Assembly: GCA_025358075.1 (NCBI GenBank)
Contig: JANYKU010000111.1
Span: 1-63,128, forward strand
Direction of reading: 5' to 3'
Source: Ilumatobacteraceae bacterium
Lineage (GTDB): Bacteria; Actinomycetota; Acidimicrobiia; Acidimicrobiales; Ilumatobacteraceae
DNA: 63,128 nucleotides
Shown: piece after piece, positions 43,399 through 51,818 of the stretch
Numbering within the stretch: the stretch's first letter is position 1
Layout of the letters: each line of letters begins with the position of its first letter
Notes under the pieces: model-generated
The model's input: the letters and a program-made list of their open reading frames with translations, nothing else
Told to the model about the DNA's origin: nothing
Databases searched by the model: none
Translations under genes and position numbers: made by a program

Positions 43399-45219
43399 TC
43401 AACCGGCGCAGTCCGGCGGCACCGGTGCAACGTCGTATCCGTTGACTCCAACGGGCAACTCGACCACCGCGGCGGGCTGTCGCAGATCGGTGTACTGCTG
43501 CAACAGTGGGGCAATGCCGATCGGAAGGCCCGGCGTGTACGCCAGTGCAGTGTCACCCCATCGGCTGTAGAGCAAGGCGGGCAGATCCTGTCGTCCGGCC
43601 GCACACAACGCCTGCAACAAGTTGACTTCCAGTTGATCCGAGCGCTTCGCCTCGTCGGGGCTGCGAACGTCGAACGAGGCCCGCACGACGGCTCCCGGCA
43701 ACGCCGAGAACGCGGCGATCGTCGGCTTGGAGGCGACGTACCACAGGGTGGATCCAGCCTGCTCGTCACTGACGACCCGAAATGGCATCACACCGGCTTG
43801 GCCCCAAGGACCGACGCCAGCATGTAGGTGATGCCGCTCGAGCTCCAGCGCCAGGCCGAACGCGGCCGAGCCGAGGGCGACCGGGTCGAACTCGTTGATC
43901 TGATAGCGAACGGTCGGGTCGAGCGATCGCTCGAGTTGCACCGATAACGCCCCCGTCAGAGTGCTGTCTCGCTGGTAGGGAATCTCGGCTGACGTTGCCC
44001 GAGCGACCCCGATCGCGGTGACCACGGTCATCAGCGCGGCAACGAGGGCGACGCCCGTGATCATCGAGTAGTTGTTCGACGGCGACGCCTCGCGCGCTCG
44101 CCACGTGAGCCAGCACGACCACAAACAGGCCGCGATCCACATCGCCACGAGCGGCGACATCCACCGGATCACGTAGTCGAAGAACGTTCCGAAGATGCGG
44201 GTAGTCGAGAAGAACCCGAGCACCGTCGCAACGGACAACACCGCGAACAACGTCAACTCGGCGCGCTCGCGTCGCTTCCACGCCCACCGCGCGGACGCCA
44301 CGACAAGCACAGCGAACAGGACGAACCCGAGGTAGTTGGGAGTGCTTCGCGGATCCTTCTGCGGATCGATCAGCCATGGCCCGAAGATGTTGAAGCGACC
44401 GACCATCGCCTTGATCGCTGCCCGGGCACCCACGAACGGCTCACCGGGATTGGTGAACTGGTGATACAGCTTGCGCATGTTTCCCGTGCCGGGATGGAGC
44501 TGCTCGATCACCGGTGGGAGCCAGCACACGATCATGGTCGCCGTGGCGATCACCAGCCACCGCAGTGGATGACGGTGCGCCAAGCGGTCGGTGCGCCACC
44601 ACAACCAGCCGAGCCACGCAAGTGTCGACGCGAGCAACCCGGTGACGAGCACGGTGTAGCTGATGTGGGTCTGTACGCAGTGGCTACCGACGGCAACGGC
44701 GATCGGTAGCAGCGCGATGTGCTCGCGTGCCAGGCCCCAGATGAGCACGAGAAAGAGAGCGAAGGCGAAGACCGGCACCCACACGTTCCACGGTTCGAGG
44801 AAGAAGCGCGGCGCCACCGCCATCGTCGATGCCGTGAGGGTCAATGCCACGAACGCGGCGATCGACGCCCCTCCGAGGCGCCTCGCAAGAATCACGCAAC
44901 CAGCGATCGCGGCCAGATGCAGAACGTTGACGGCAGCGACGATCGCAAACGCGTTGGAGCCGAACAGCTTGTAGAACGGGTAGAGCAGATAGGCCATGCT
45001 GGGGCCGGGCGTCGAGCCCTGTTCTTGCACCCGTGCGGCCACCCCGATCAGTGGTGGGTGACTCGGGATGGCGCGTACCAGGAACTCGGTGTGGGCGAAG
45101 TCGCCGGTGAGGTACCACTTCGTACCGGCGACGGCAACGAGTGTGACGATGAGGATCAGCGACGACGGAATCACGAGCAGGATCGGGTACCTGCGGCACC
45201 TGTCGAGCATGACGTTCAC
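43399..45219 (-). CDS. GT-C-like polytopic membrane protein with C-terminal soluble domain
   Basis: About 606 residues with roughly 11 helices up to residue 430, then about 180 residues outside the membrane. The first loop (TGDFAHTEFLVRAIPSHPPLI) and GPSMAYLLYPFYKLFGSNAF resemble GT39-type enzymes, with an acidic residue at the expected site. The GTG start overlaps the stop of the upstream SGNH-like gene. Long open frame upstream is antisense to other genes and not coding. Probably an exporter-side sugar transferase; donor and acceptor unknown. Confidence 0.7.
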   Translation of the reverse strand: MNVMLDRCRRYPILLVIPSSLILIVTLVAVAGTKWYLTGDFAHTEFLVRAIPSHPPLIGVAARVQEQGSTPGPSMAYLLYPFYKLFGSNAFAIVAAVNVLHLAAIAGCVILARRLGGASIAAFVALTLTASTMAVAPRFFLEPWNVWVPVFAFALFLVLIWGLAREHIALLPIAVAVGSHCVQTHISYTVLVTGLLASTLAWLGWLWWRTDRLAHRHPLRWLVIATATMIVCWLPPVIEQLHPGTGNMRKLYHQFTNPGEPFVGARAAIKAMVGRFNIFGPWLIDPQKDPRSTPNYLGFVLFAVLVVASARWAWKRRERAELTLFAVLSVATVLGFFSTTRIFGTFFDYVIRWMSPLVAMWIAACLWSCWLTWRAREASPSNNYSMITGVALVAALMTVVTAIGVARATSAEIPYQRDSTLTGALSVQLERSLDPTVRYQINEFDPVALGSAAFGLALELERHHLHAGVGPWGQAGVMPFRVVSDEQAGSTLWYVASKPTIAAFSALPGAVVRASFDVRSPDEAKRSDQLEVNLLQALCAAGRQDLPALLYSRWGDTALAYTPGLPIGIAPLLQQYTDLRQPAAVVELPVGVNGYDVAPVPPDCAG

Positions 45220-45830
45220 GGAAGCTCGGAGACGATGATCCGGGCCACCCGGTCTCCGCCCTCCGCGGTCAGCGAGCCATCGGCTGACCGAACGGCGATC
45301 GTGCCGTTGGCGGTGCATGATTCCCACCACTGGCACGGCATCGAGGTGGCCACGAGCTGATCGCCGATGAAGCGGCTCGGGTCGATCATCGTTGCGCCGG
45401 CATGATCGGCCGTCGCTTCGATTCCGCTTCGGCCGGGCTGCGTGACGATCAGCACACTGTGGCCCCGAGCGGCTTTGACGGCACTGGTGAGGGCACTCGA
45501 GTCGCAGCCCGTCGCGTCGGCAAACGACAACACGATTGCGGCCGGGTTCCACTCGGTCTCGATCCTTCGCACCGCATCCGCGGCGCCACACCACGACGTC
45601 GCTCCGGCATCCCAGCGCACGCTGCGGCCGTCCTCGTGAATGCGATAGATGACCGGTCGCTCGGTCGTGGTGAGGAAGCTGTCGGTCAACACCACGACAT
45701 CCGTGCGCTTGTCGTGCCCGGCGATCGTCGGCCATTGCCACCACAGCAGCGCCGCCACGACCGCCAGCACGACCACGAGCTTGGCGGGTGAGGAGACCAG
45801 CTCCCGGATCCAACGTCGTGAGGGACTCAC
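45216..45830 (-). CDS. membrane-anchored protein, possible degenerate SGNH fold
   Basis: About 204 residues from the GTG at 45830. One N-terminal membrane helix (LVVVLAVVAALLWWQW) is followed by an extracytoplasmic domain. VVVLTDSFLTT could correspond to the GDS block and LTAEGGDRVARIIV to the C-terminal helix after the DxxH block of SGNH hydrolases. The His itself is not visible, so this is a weak resemblance. Four Cys residues may form disulfides. It is translationally coupled to the GT-C-like gene. Function unknown. Confidence 0.55.
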   Translation of the reverse strand: MSPSRRWIRELVSSPAKLVVVLAVVAALLWWQWPTIAGHDKRTDVVVLTDSFLTTTERPVIYRIHEDGRSVRWDAGATSWCGAADAVRRIETEWNPAAIVLSFADATGCDSSALTSAVKAARGHSVLIVTQPGRSGIEATADHAGATMIDPSRFIGDQLVATSMPCQWWESCTANGTIAVRSADGSLTAEGGDRVARIIVSELP

Positions 45831-45839
45831 CAGGTGGCG

Positions 45840-45860
45840 ACGGTAGCAGGCGAGTATGGT
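45840..45860. promoter_or_regulatory. divergent -10 boxes
   Basis: Leftward TACCGT (45840-45845) is 9 bases before the GTG at 45830. Rightward TATGGT (45855-45860) is 8 bases before the GTG at 45869. Confidence 0.4.
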
Positions 45861-45868
45861 CGGCACCC

Positions 45869-48800
45869 GTGGGAGACTGGTTCGCGTCGCGATGGTCGCT
45901 GCGCGCCGGTGTGATCGCGGCGGTTGCCTCCGTCGCCTTGCTGGTGCAGCGGGTTGCCATCGCCGGCGACCGGTTGGCGGGTGGAACACGAGGCGCGCTG
46001 TTGGCCAGGTTCGATCTCGCCGGACCGCTGCTCATCACGCTCGTCGCCTTCGTCGCCGCGAAACGCCGGCTGGCAGGTCGTACTAGGTACACGTCGGGCA
46101 TCGCCACCGTCCCGGCGATCTTCGTGGGCTGGCTGATGACCATCGCGTTCGCGGTGGTCGCCCTGCACGTCCATCCATCTCCGGCACGGCTGCTGGCAAC
46201 GGCGGTGTTCTTCCGCGGACGGGGCACTCCCCTGCTCGGCCTCGGCGTCGGTCCGCTGCTGCTGAGCGCGGTCTTGACGATTGCGCTGATGCCACTGCTC
46301 GTCGGGTTCATCCGAGTACCGGGCCATCGGCGACGGGCGTGGACACTGCCAATTGGGCTTGGCATCATCGCCGTCGCCTATCGCACCACTTGTGCGGCCT
46401 CCGGGCACACCCAGTTGTTCGGGCCACTCAGCTGGTTGCCGAATCATCTCGACCTCGTCGCGGTTGGTGTCGGCATCGCCCTGATCGACGAATCAGTCGG
46501 CAACATCCGCATGCGCTGGCGGCTTCGGATCGGCGGGCTGCTGCTCGCCGTCGCATCGTTCCTGATTGCGGCGCTCGCCCTGGGCCTGCCGCGGACGCCA
46601 CGACTCGACACGGCGGCCCACATCCAACTGTTTTCCGCGGCCGCGGCGATCTTCTCAGCGGGCGTCATCGGTGCCGCCTGCCTCATTCCGCCACTCCTCA
46701 CGCAGCGCCGAGCCCCCCGAGTCGCGCGTGCGGTGGCGATCGCCGGGCCGGGCGTGCTGCTGGCAGGCGAGCCGGCCTTCACGTTGGTAGCTCGCCAGTA
46801 TCACGAGCGGGTGTTCGAGATCGATGGTGCCGCATTTCTGCATGGCAACCTCGTGGCCCCGTTCGTGTGGTCGTTGGTGATCGGCTGCGCGTTCGGAGTC
46901 GTCGTGGTCGCCGCAGTGGGCGTAGTCGGACTGTTGAAGAGCGGCGACTGGCAGTTGATCGTTCGATCGCGACTCGCGCTGCCCGCTGTGGTCGCCACAG
47001 GATTCTTCGTTCGCGTGATCACCTTGCTGACGGTGGCTCCGGAGCGCACTGATGGCGGCGACCCGCTCTTCTACCACACGACCGCCAACGTGCTCGCTCG
47101 TGGTCGAGGGTTCCCCGAGCCGCTGAACTGGATCGCCTACGGGATCCACCGGCCGAGCGCGTTCCACGGCCCGCTCTATCCGGTGGTGCTGTCGATCAGC
47201 TCACGATTCGGTGGCACGAGCTACTTCGACCACAAGATGATGTCGATCGTGGTCGGCACCGGTTTGGTGCTCGCAGTCGGCGTGTTGGCCAAACGTCTCG
47301 GCGGCACGGCTGTCGGTCTGATTGCCGCGGCATTCGCGGCGATCTATCCGAACCTGTGGTTGATCGATAGCCTGTTGTACCCAGAGGGGCTGATGGCGCT
47401 CCTCGTTACGAGCACGATGATCGTGGCCTATCGATGGCGCGACCGCCCCCGCCTTTCGACTGCGGCGCTGTTCGGCGCAGTGATCGCGCTCACGGCGCTG
47501 GCCCGCGGCGAGGGCGTCTTGCTGCTGCCACTCCTTGCGCTGCCGTGGATCATGCTCACCAAGTCATTGGCCCGGCGAGCGAGGCTCCGTCATCTCGTGG
47601 TGACCGCACTGGCGTGTGCCGCGGTGCTGGCCCCGTGGATGATCCGCAATGCGACCACGTTCGAGAACTTCGTGCCGTTGTCGACCAACGGCAACGAGGT
47701 GATGGTCTACGCCAACTGCGCGACCGCGTACAACGGACCGTTCGTCGGCTACTGGGACTACCAGTGCCAGCAGTCCGTACGTGAGGCGAAAGGCGACCCG
47801 CCCGGCGACGAGTCGCAGACCGCGCTGTACTGGCGCTCGTTGGGCTTCGACTACGCCCGCGCCCACGTCGGTGACCTGCCACGCGTCGTCACACTGCGAG
47901 TCCTTCGCCAATGGGAGCTGTTCCGGCCGTTGCAGAACGTGACGTTGGGCGGCATCGAAGGGCGCAACCGCGACGCAGGAACGATGGGGCTGCTGATGTT
48001 CTACGGCCTGGCGGGGTTGTCGATCGTCGGCGCCGTCTCGATGCGCCGTCGGCGGGTCCCGTTGTTGCCGCTGGGCGTGCAGTTCCTCAGTGTGACCATC
48101 ACCGCCGCGTACACGTACGGCACCATACGGTTCCGCGCACCTGCCGAGCCGGCGTTGTGCGTGCTCGGCGCAGTCGGGTTGGTACCCGTATGGGCGGTGG
48201 CTCGACGCTGGCTCGCCAAGGGCTCCACCGCCGATGCCGATGCTGATGCCGACAGTCAGCCGTTCGTGCTCGGCGGTTCCGGTGGTCTGCGTCCGCGTCT
48301 GCACGGCGCTTGGCAGCGGGCGGCACTGGCAACGTGGGCCGCGGTCGGATCGGTGGCGGCCCTCATCGCCCTGCCGTTGCGGGGCCTCTATCACACGACC
48401 GGCGGCACCATGGAAGAAGCCTTCATGATGGTCTTCCCCGAGCGGATGATGAAAGGCGACCTGCCGGACCGCGACTTCCTCCACCTGTACGGACCCGGTG
48501 CGCTACAGGTCTTGGTCGGTTGGTACAAGGTGTTCGGAATCTCGCTGGAGTCCGAGCGCACCTTCGGGCTCATCCAGCACCTTGCGATCATCTTCGCACT
48601 GTTCGCATTGGCCCGGCCGTGGGGTCGTATCGCTGCGGCGGCAGTCGCTGGTCTCGCGGTCTTCTACGTGCTGACGCCGATCGGATTGACGGCCATGGCG
48701 TGGAACGGTGGCATTGCCCTGTGCCTGTGGAGCATGGTGTTCGCCCTGCGTGCCCGGCACGCCGAGAAACCTCGCCGATCACTCATTGCCGCGGGGGTAC

Positions 48801-49933
48801 TCGCCGGCTTGGCACTGACCTACCGACCGGACCTCGCGCCCGCGCTGATCCTCGTGTATGGCTGGTACCTCTGGCGCAACCGGCGGTGGCGCACCGTGTT
48901 ACCCGCAGCGCTCGTGGGCCTGCTTCCCATGTGGGTTCACATCGCCCTGGTCGGACCGAGCACCGCGTTCCGGGGAATGATCATCGATCCGGTGTTCAGG
49001 CTCCGAGCCGGTCGTGCGTTGCCGAGGCCACCGTCGTGGAGCCATCTCGACGGGTCACTCCAGGCCATCGCCGAGCTGGTGCCGCCATGGTGGAAGCTTC
49101 CGGCACTCTCGGCACCCAAGGAGCTGTTCTTCTGGTTCTTCGCGATGCTCATCGTCCCGGTGGTGGTGTTGTGGGTCGCCATCCGACTCTGGCGGCGGAA
49201 GCCGTCACCGCGAGCGGCAGTGTTGCTGTGCGGGGGCTTGTTCAGCCTCGGCGTACTACCGCAGGCACTGCAACGACCTGACTCGACCCACCTCTCATGG
49301 GTCACGTGCATCTCGTTCCCCCTGCTGATCCTCGCCGTCGTCGAGATCGTCAGGCATCGGGTTCCTCGAACCACCGTCCGGCAACGAGCCACTGCCGGCG
49401 CAGCGGTCGCGCTGGTGCTTACGCTCGTCGTCGCGCCCCTGTTCACGTTCCGCTACTACCTCCTGCATGTGCGGGTGAGTGCGGGCAACGTGCAGCCGCC
49501 GTTCCCGGTGTCGCGAAATGGACGTCGGTTCTATCTCGGCGACTACGGGCCGTATCTCGCCAGTCGTGACGTGATCGCCGATCTCGACCGGATGTCGAAG
49601 CCGGGCGAGCGACTGCTGGTGGGCCCGAGTGACCTGCGTCGTACCTGGTACAGCGACGCGTTCTTCTACTACCTGTTCCCCGAACTGACACCGTCGACGT
49701 ACTTCATCGAGATGGACCCAGGCCTGGCCAACGCTGCCAACTCGCCGCTGGCATCCGAGGTTGCCTCCTCTGATTGGGTGATCCTGACCAGCTTCTGGGA
49801 TGGTTGGCGCGAGCCGAACAGCTCGATGGATTACGGATCGGACCGGCCCAACCAGGTGCTGCGCGACAAGTTCTGCGAGGTGGGCAACTACCAGAATGGC
49901 TTGGTGCGGCTGTTGCATCGGTGCTCACCGTGA
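45869..49933 (+). CDS. 1354-residue fusion: acyltransferase-3-like remnant plus two GT-C modules
   Basis: From GTG 45869. Residues 1-375: about ten helices ending with PLSWLPNHLDLVAVGVGIAL and a HGNLVAPFVWSLVIG helix, resembling the second half of acyltransferase-3 proteins. The catalytic His motif of their first helix is absent. Residues 376-785: a GT39-like module starting FFVRVITLL, with GLIAAAFAAIYPNLWLIDSL. An Ala-Asp linker (ADADADADSQ) follows near 790. Residues 815-1354: a second GT-C-like module with HTTGGTMEEAFMM and a C-terminal soluble domain. No stop or frameshift separates them. Each GT-C module presumably uses a polyprenyl-phosphate sugar. An in-frame start at 45788 lies in the divergent gene and is less likely. 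Confidence 0.75.
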   Translation: MGDWFASRWSLRAGVIAAVASVALLVQRVAIAGDRLAGGTRGALLARFDLAGPLLITLVAFVAAKRRLAGRTRYTSGIATVPAIFVGWLMTIAFAVVALHVHPSPARLLATAVFFRGRGTPLLGLGVGPLLLSAVLTIALMPLLVGFIRVPGHRRRAWTLPIGLGIIAVAYRTTCAASGHTQLFGPLSWLPNHLDLVAVGVGIALIDESVGNIRMRWRLRIGGLLLAVASFLIAALALGLPRTPRLDTAAHIQLFSAAAAIFSAGVIGAACLIPPLLTQRRAPRVARAVAIAGPGVLLAGEPAFTLVARQYHERVFEIDGAAFLHGNLVAPFVWSLVIGCAFGVVVVAAVGVVGLLKSGDWQLIVRSRLALPAVVATGFFVRVITLLTVAPERTDGGDPLFYHTTANVLARGRGFPEPLNWIAYGIHRPSAFHGPLYPVVLSISSRFGGTSYFDHKMMSIVVGTGLVLAVGVLAKRLGGTAVGLIAAAFAAIYPNLWLIDSLLYPEGLMALLVTSTMIVAYRWRDRPRLSTAALFGAVIALTALARGEGVLLLPLLALPWIMLTKSLARRARLRHLVVTALACAAVLAPWMIRNATTFENFVPLSTNGNEVMVYANCATAYNGPFVGYWDYQCQQSVREAKGDPPGDESQTALYWRSLGFDYARAHVGDLPRVVTLRVLRQWELFRPLQNVTLGGIEGRNRDAGTMGLLMFYGLAGLSIVGAVSMRRRRVPLLPLGVQFLSVTITAAYTYGTIRFRAPAEPALCVLGAVGLVPVWAVARRWLAKGSTADADADADSQPFVLGGSGGLRPRLHGAWQRAALATWAAVGSVAALIALPLRGLYHTTGGTMEEAFMMVFPERMMKGDLPDRDFLHLYGPGALQVLVGWYKVFGISLESERTFGLIQHLAIIFALFALARPWGRIAAAAVAGLAVFYVLTPIGLTAMAWNGGIALCLWSMVFALRARHAEKPRRSLIAAGVLAGLALTYRPDLAPALILVYGWYLWRNRRWRTVLPAALVGLLPMWVHIALVGPSTAFRGMIIDPVFRLRAGRALPRPPSWSHLDGSLQAIAELVPPWWKLPALSAPKELFFWFFAMLIVPVVVLWVAIRLWRRKPSPRAAVLLCGGLFSLGVLPQALQRPDSTHLSWVTCISFPLLILAVVEIVRHRVPRTTVRQRATAGAAVALVLTLVVAPLFTFRYYLLHVRVSAGNVQPPFPVSRNGRRFYLGDYGPYLASRDVIADLDRMSKPGERLLVGPSDLRRTWYSDAFFYYLFPELTPSTYFIEMDPGLANAANSPLASEVASSDWVILTSFWDGWREPNSSMDYGSDRPNQVLRDKFCEVGNYQNGLVRLLHRCSP

Positions 49934-50724
49934 GCTTCGTTTCGCGAATGCGTTCGTTCCACCGGCGACGGATCGCCATACCGGTCGATCACACGGCACT
50001 AGTGCTCGACGTCGGCAGTGGCGACAAGCCGCACTGGCGAGCCGACGTTCTGCTCGATCGCTACGTGGGCGACGAGCACGGCGGCCAACGTTCTGGGGCC
50101 TCGGCGGCACGAGTTGATCGTCCGTTGTTCGACGCCGACGCGGCCGACATGCCGTTCGCCGATCAGGCCTTCGACTATGCGATCTGCTCGCACGTGCTCG
50201 AGCACGTCGAGCGACCCGATGTCGTGGTCGCCGAATTGGTCCGGGTGGCCAAAGCCGGCTACATCGAAGTGCCCGAGGCGGCCAGCGCCAAGATCGTCGA
50301 CTTCCCCAGCCACCTGTGGTGGGTCACGCTCGACGCCGGCGTGCTGGCGTTCACTGCCAAGTCGGCTGCTTACTTCGATGCCGACATCGACCGATACCTC
50401 ACCGACAGCGGCATGCGGCAACCACTCGCCGATCTGCTCGACAAGCACCTCGACCATCGCGTCATCGAACTGCCGTGGAGCGGCGCCGTCGCCTGTCGAG
50501 TCGTCGGCGCTCCTTCGTCGGCGCTCGTCGCGGCGGCCCATCACGCCGATGCGCTACATCGCCGGACCGAAACTCTGTCGGCGCGGTTGCTCACCTCGGT
50601 CGTCACCATTCCGCTACGACGACGCAGGCATCGTGGCCCGATCTACTACGACGACATCGTTCGGGCGCAACTGCGAACCGGCGCCGGCCAGATCCTGAGC
50701 GGCAGGATCTACCGCGTCGGCTGA
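49930..50724 (+). CDS. class I SAM-dependent methyltransferase
   Basis: About 264 residues from the GTG overlapping the fusion protein's stop (GTGA). Motif I is VLDVGSGDKPHWRADVLLD, then DADAADMPFADQAFDYAICSHVLEHVERPD, the Methyltransf_11 core. The C-terminal part has SLWWV-like HLWWVTLDAG and basic RRRRHRG. It may modify a product of the upstream glycosyltransferase. It overlaps the converging GT2 gene by 16 bp. Confidence 0.85.
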   Translation: MSFVSRMRSFHRRRIAIPVDHTALVLDVGSGDKPHWRADVLLDRYVGDEHGGQRSGASAARVDRPLFDADAADMPFADQAFDYAICSHVLEHVERPDVVVAELVRVAKAGYIEVPEAASAKIVDFPSHLWWVTLDAGVLAFTAKSAAYFDADIDRYLTDSGMRQPLADLLDKHLDHRVIELPWSGAVACRVVGAPSSALVAAAHHADALHRRTETLSARLLTSVVTIPLRRRRHRGPIYYDDIVRAQLRTGAGQILSGRIYRVG

Positions 50725-51434
50725 CGCCGCGTGCGATCGCGGACGGCCCACTTGGTGACCAGCAGCATCGATTCGGCGATGATCCGGCCCGACATCTTCG
50801 AGGTTCCATATCGTCGATCGCGAAACACGATCGGGGTCTCGACGATGGTGGCCCCGTTGGCGATCAACTTGCGCACCAGCTCGGTCAGAAAGGCATAGCC
50901 CTCGGCGCTCGTCGAGGCCGGGTCGATCGCCTTCAACGCCTCGGCGCGGTAGGCGCGGAAGCCAGATGTGCAGTCACGAATGGGAAGGCGAAGGACCGCC
51001 GAGGTGTAGCGGTTGCCCCACTTCGAGAGCAGCTGACGTCGCAGCGGCCAATCGACCGTGTCGCCACCGGGCACGTAGCGCGATCCGATCACGGCGTCAG
51101 CACCTTCGGCGAGCAGACGGAACATCGTCGGGATGACGGTCGGATCGTGGGAGTAGTCGGAGTCCATCGACACGATCACGTCGTAGCTCTCGTCGAACGC
51201 CGTGGTGAAGCCGTGTCGATACGCGGCACCAAGCCCCAACTTGCCCGCCCGGTGCAGCACCTTGATCCGTCCGAGCTCCGCCGCGGCCTCCTCGGCCAGC
51301 GCCGCGGTGCCGTCGGGGCTGTTGTCGTCAACGACCAGCACGTCCGCATCGGGGACGGCCTGTCGAACGGCGCGGAGGAAGCCGACGATGTTCTCGGCCT
51401 CGTTGAAGGTCGGCAGAACGACAAGGGCGCGCAC
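50709..51434 (-). CDS. polyprenol-phosphate mannose synthase-like glycosyltransferase (GT2, DPM1 type)
   Basis: 241 residues. VLPTFNEAENI, VLVVDDNSPDGT, the DxD block SMDSDYSHDP near residue 90, IGSRYVPGG and DCTSGFRAYR are the full DPM1/Ppm1 signature, ending RRYGTSKMSG. It makes polyprenol-phosphate-mannose from GDP-mannose at the inner membrane face, the donor for PIG-V- and PMT-like enzymes such as those at 34.4 and 32.2 kb. No membrane helices of its own. GTG start 8 bases after a TACGCT box. Confidence 0.9.
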   Translation of the reverse strand: MRALVVLPTFNEAENIVGFLRAVRQAVPDADVLVVDDNSPDGTAALAEEAAAELGRIKVLHRAGKLGLGAAYRHGFTTAFDESYDVIVSMDSDYSHDPTVIPTMFRLLAEGADAVIGSRYVPGGDTVDWPLRRQLLSKWGNRYTSAVLRLPIRDCTSGFRAYRAEALKAIDPASTSAEGYAFLTELVRKLIANGATIVETPIVFRDRRYGTSKMSGRIIAESMLLVTKWAVRDRTRRQPTR

Positions 51435-51442
51435 GGGCTGCG

Positions 51443-51456
51443 AGCGTAGCTAACCT
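51443..51456. promoter_or_regulatory. divergent -10 boxes
   Basis: Leftward TACGCT (51443-51448) is 8 bases before the GTG at 51434. Rightward TAACCT (51451-51456) is 11 bases before the ATG at 51468. Only two bases separate them. Confidence 0.4.
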
Positions 51457-51467
51457 GACCGGCTCGC

Positions 51468-51818
51468 ATGCCTTCGGCTTCACGTCTTCGTCGACTCGAC
51501 ACGATCGTCGGGCCCTTCGCCGATCTGCTGTTGACCGCCGACCTGCCGCAACTGCCCGATGCCCGCCGCGCCGAAGTCGTCGAGTTCGTGCAACGTCGGG
51601 CCAATGGCGTGCCGAGCTTCACCCGCTTCGGCCTGACCGTGATCGCACTGCTCTACCGAGGTGTGATGGCCGCCCCCGGCGGGCGGTTGGTGGCTCGATT
51701 CCTGGCATCGAAGTCGATCCCGCTGCTCGGCGAATACCCACGGCTGATCCGTTCACTCGGCTACGCCTACGTGTGGGACCGGTGGCCCGACACCTTGCCC
51801 ACCGGAGCGGCGTCGTGA
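51468..51818 (+). CDS. small protein coupled to a GMC oxidoreductase
   Basis: 116 residues, mostly helical, with RRLDTIVGPFADLLLTAD and FTRFGLTVIALLYRGVM. No known domain recognised. Its stop overlaps the GMC-type oxidoreductase start (GTGA). Small helical partners precede the catalytic subunit in several membrane-bound GMC dehydrogenases, so it could be an accessory subunit; that is inference. Confidence 0.65.
   Translation: MPSASRLRRLDTIVGPFADLLLTADLPQLPDARRAEVVEFVQRRANGVPSFTRFGLTVIALLYRGVMAAPGGRLVARFLASKSIPLLGEYPRLIRSLGYAYVWDRWPDTLPTGAAS

Noticed and set aside
45788..45868. N-terminal extension of the fusion protein.
   Set aside because: It lies across the divergent gene's start and both promoters; the GTG at 45869 follows a -10 box and begins the hydrophobic domain.
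43399..46368. A 989-codon minus-strand frame suggesting a larger GT protein.
   Set aside because: Beyond 45219 it is antisense to the fusion gene and overlaps the SGNH-like gene; composition is Arg/Pro-rich with no motif.
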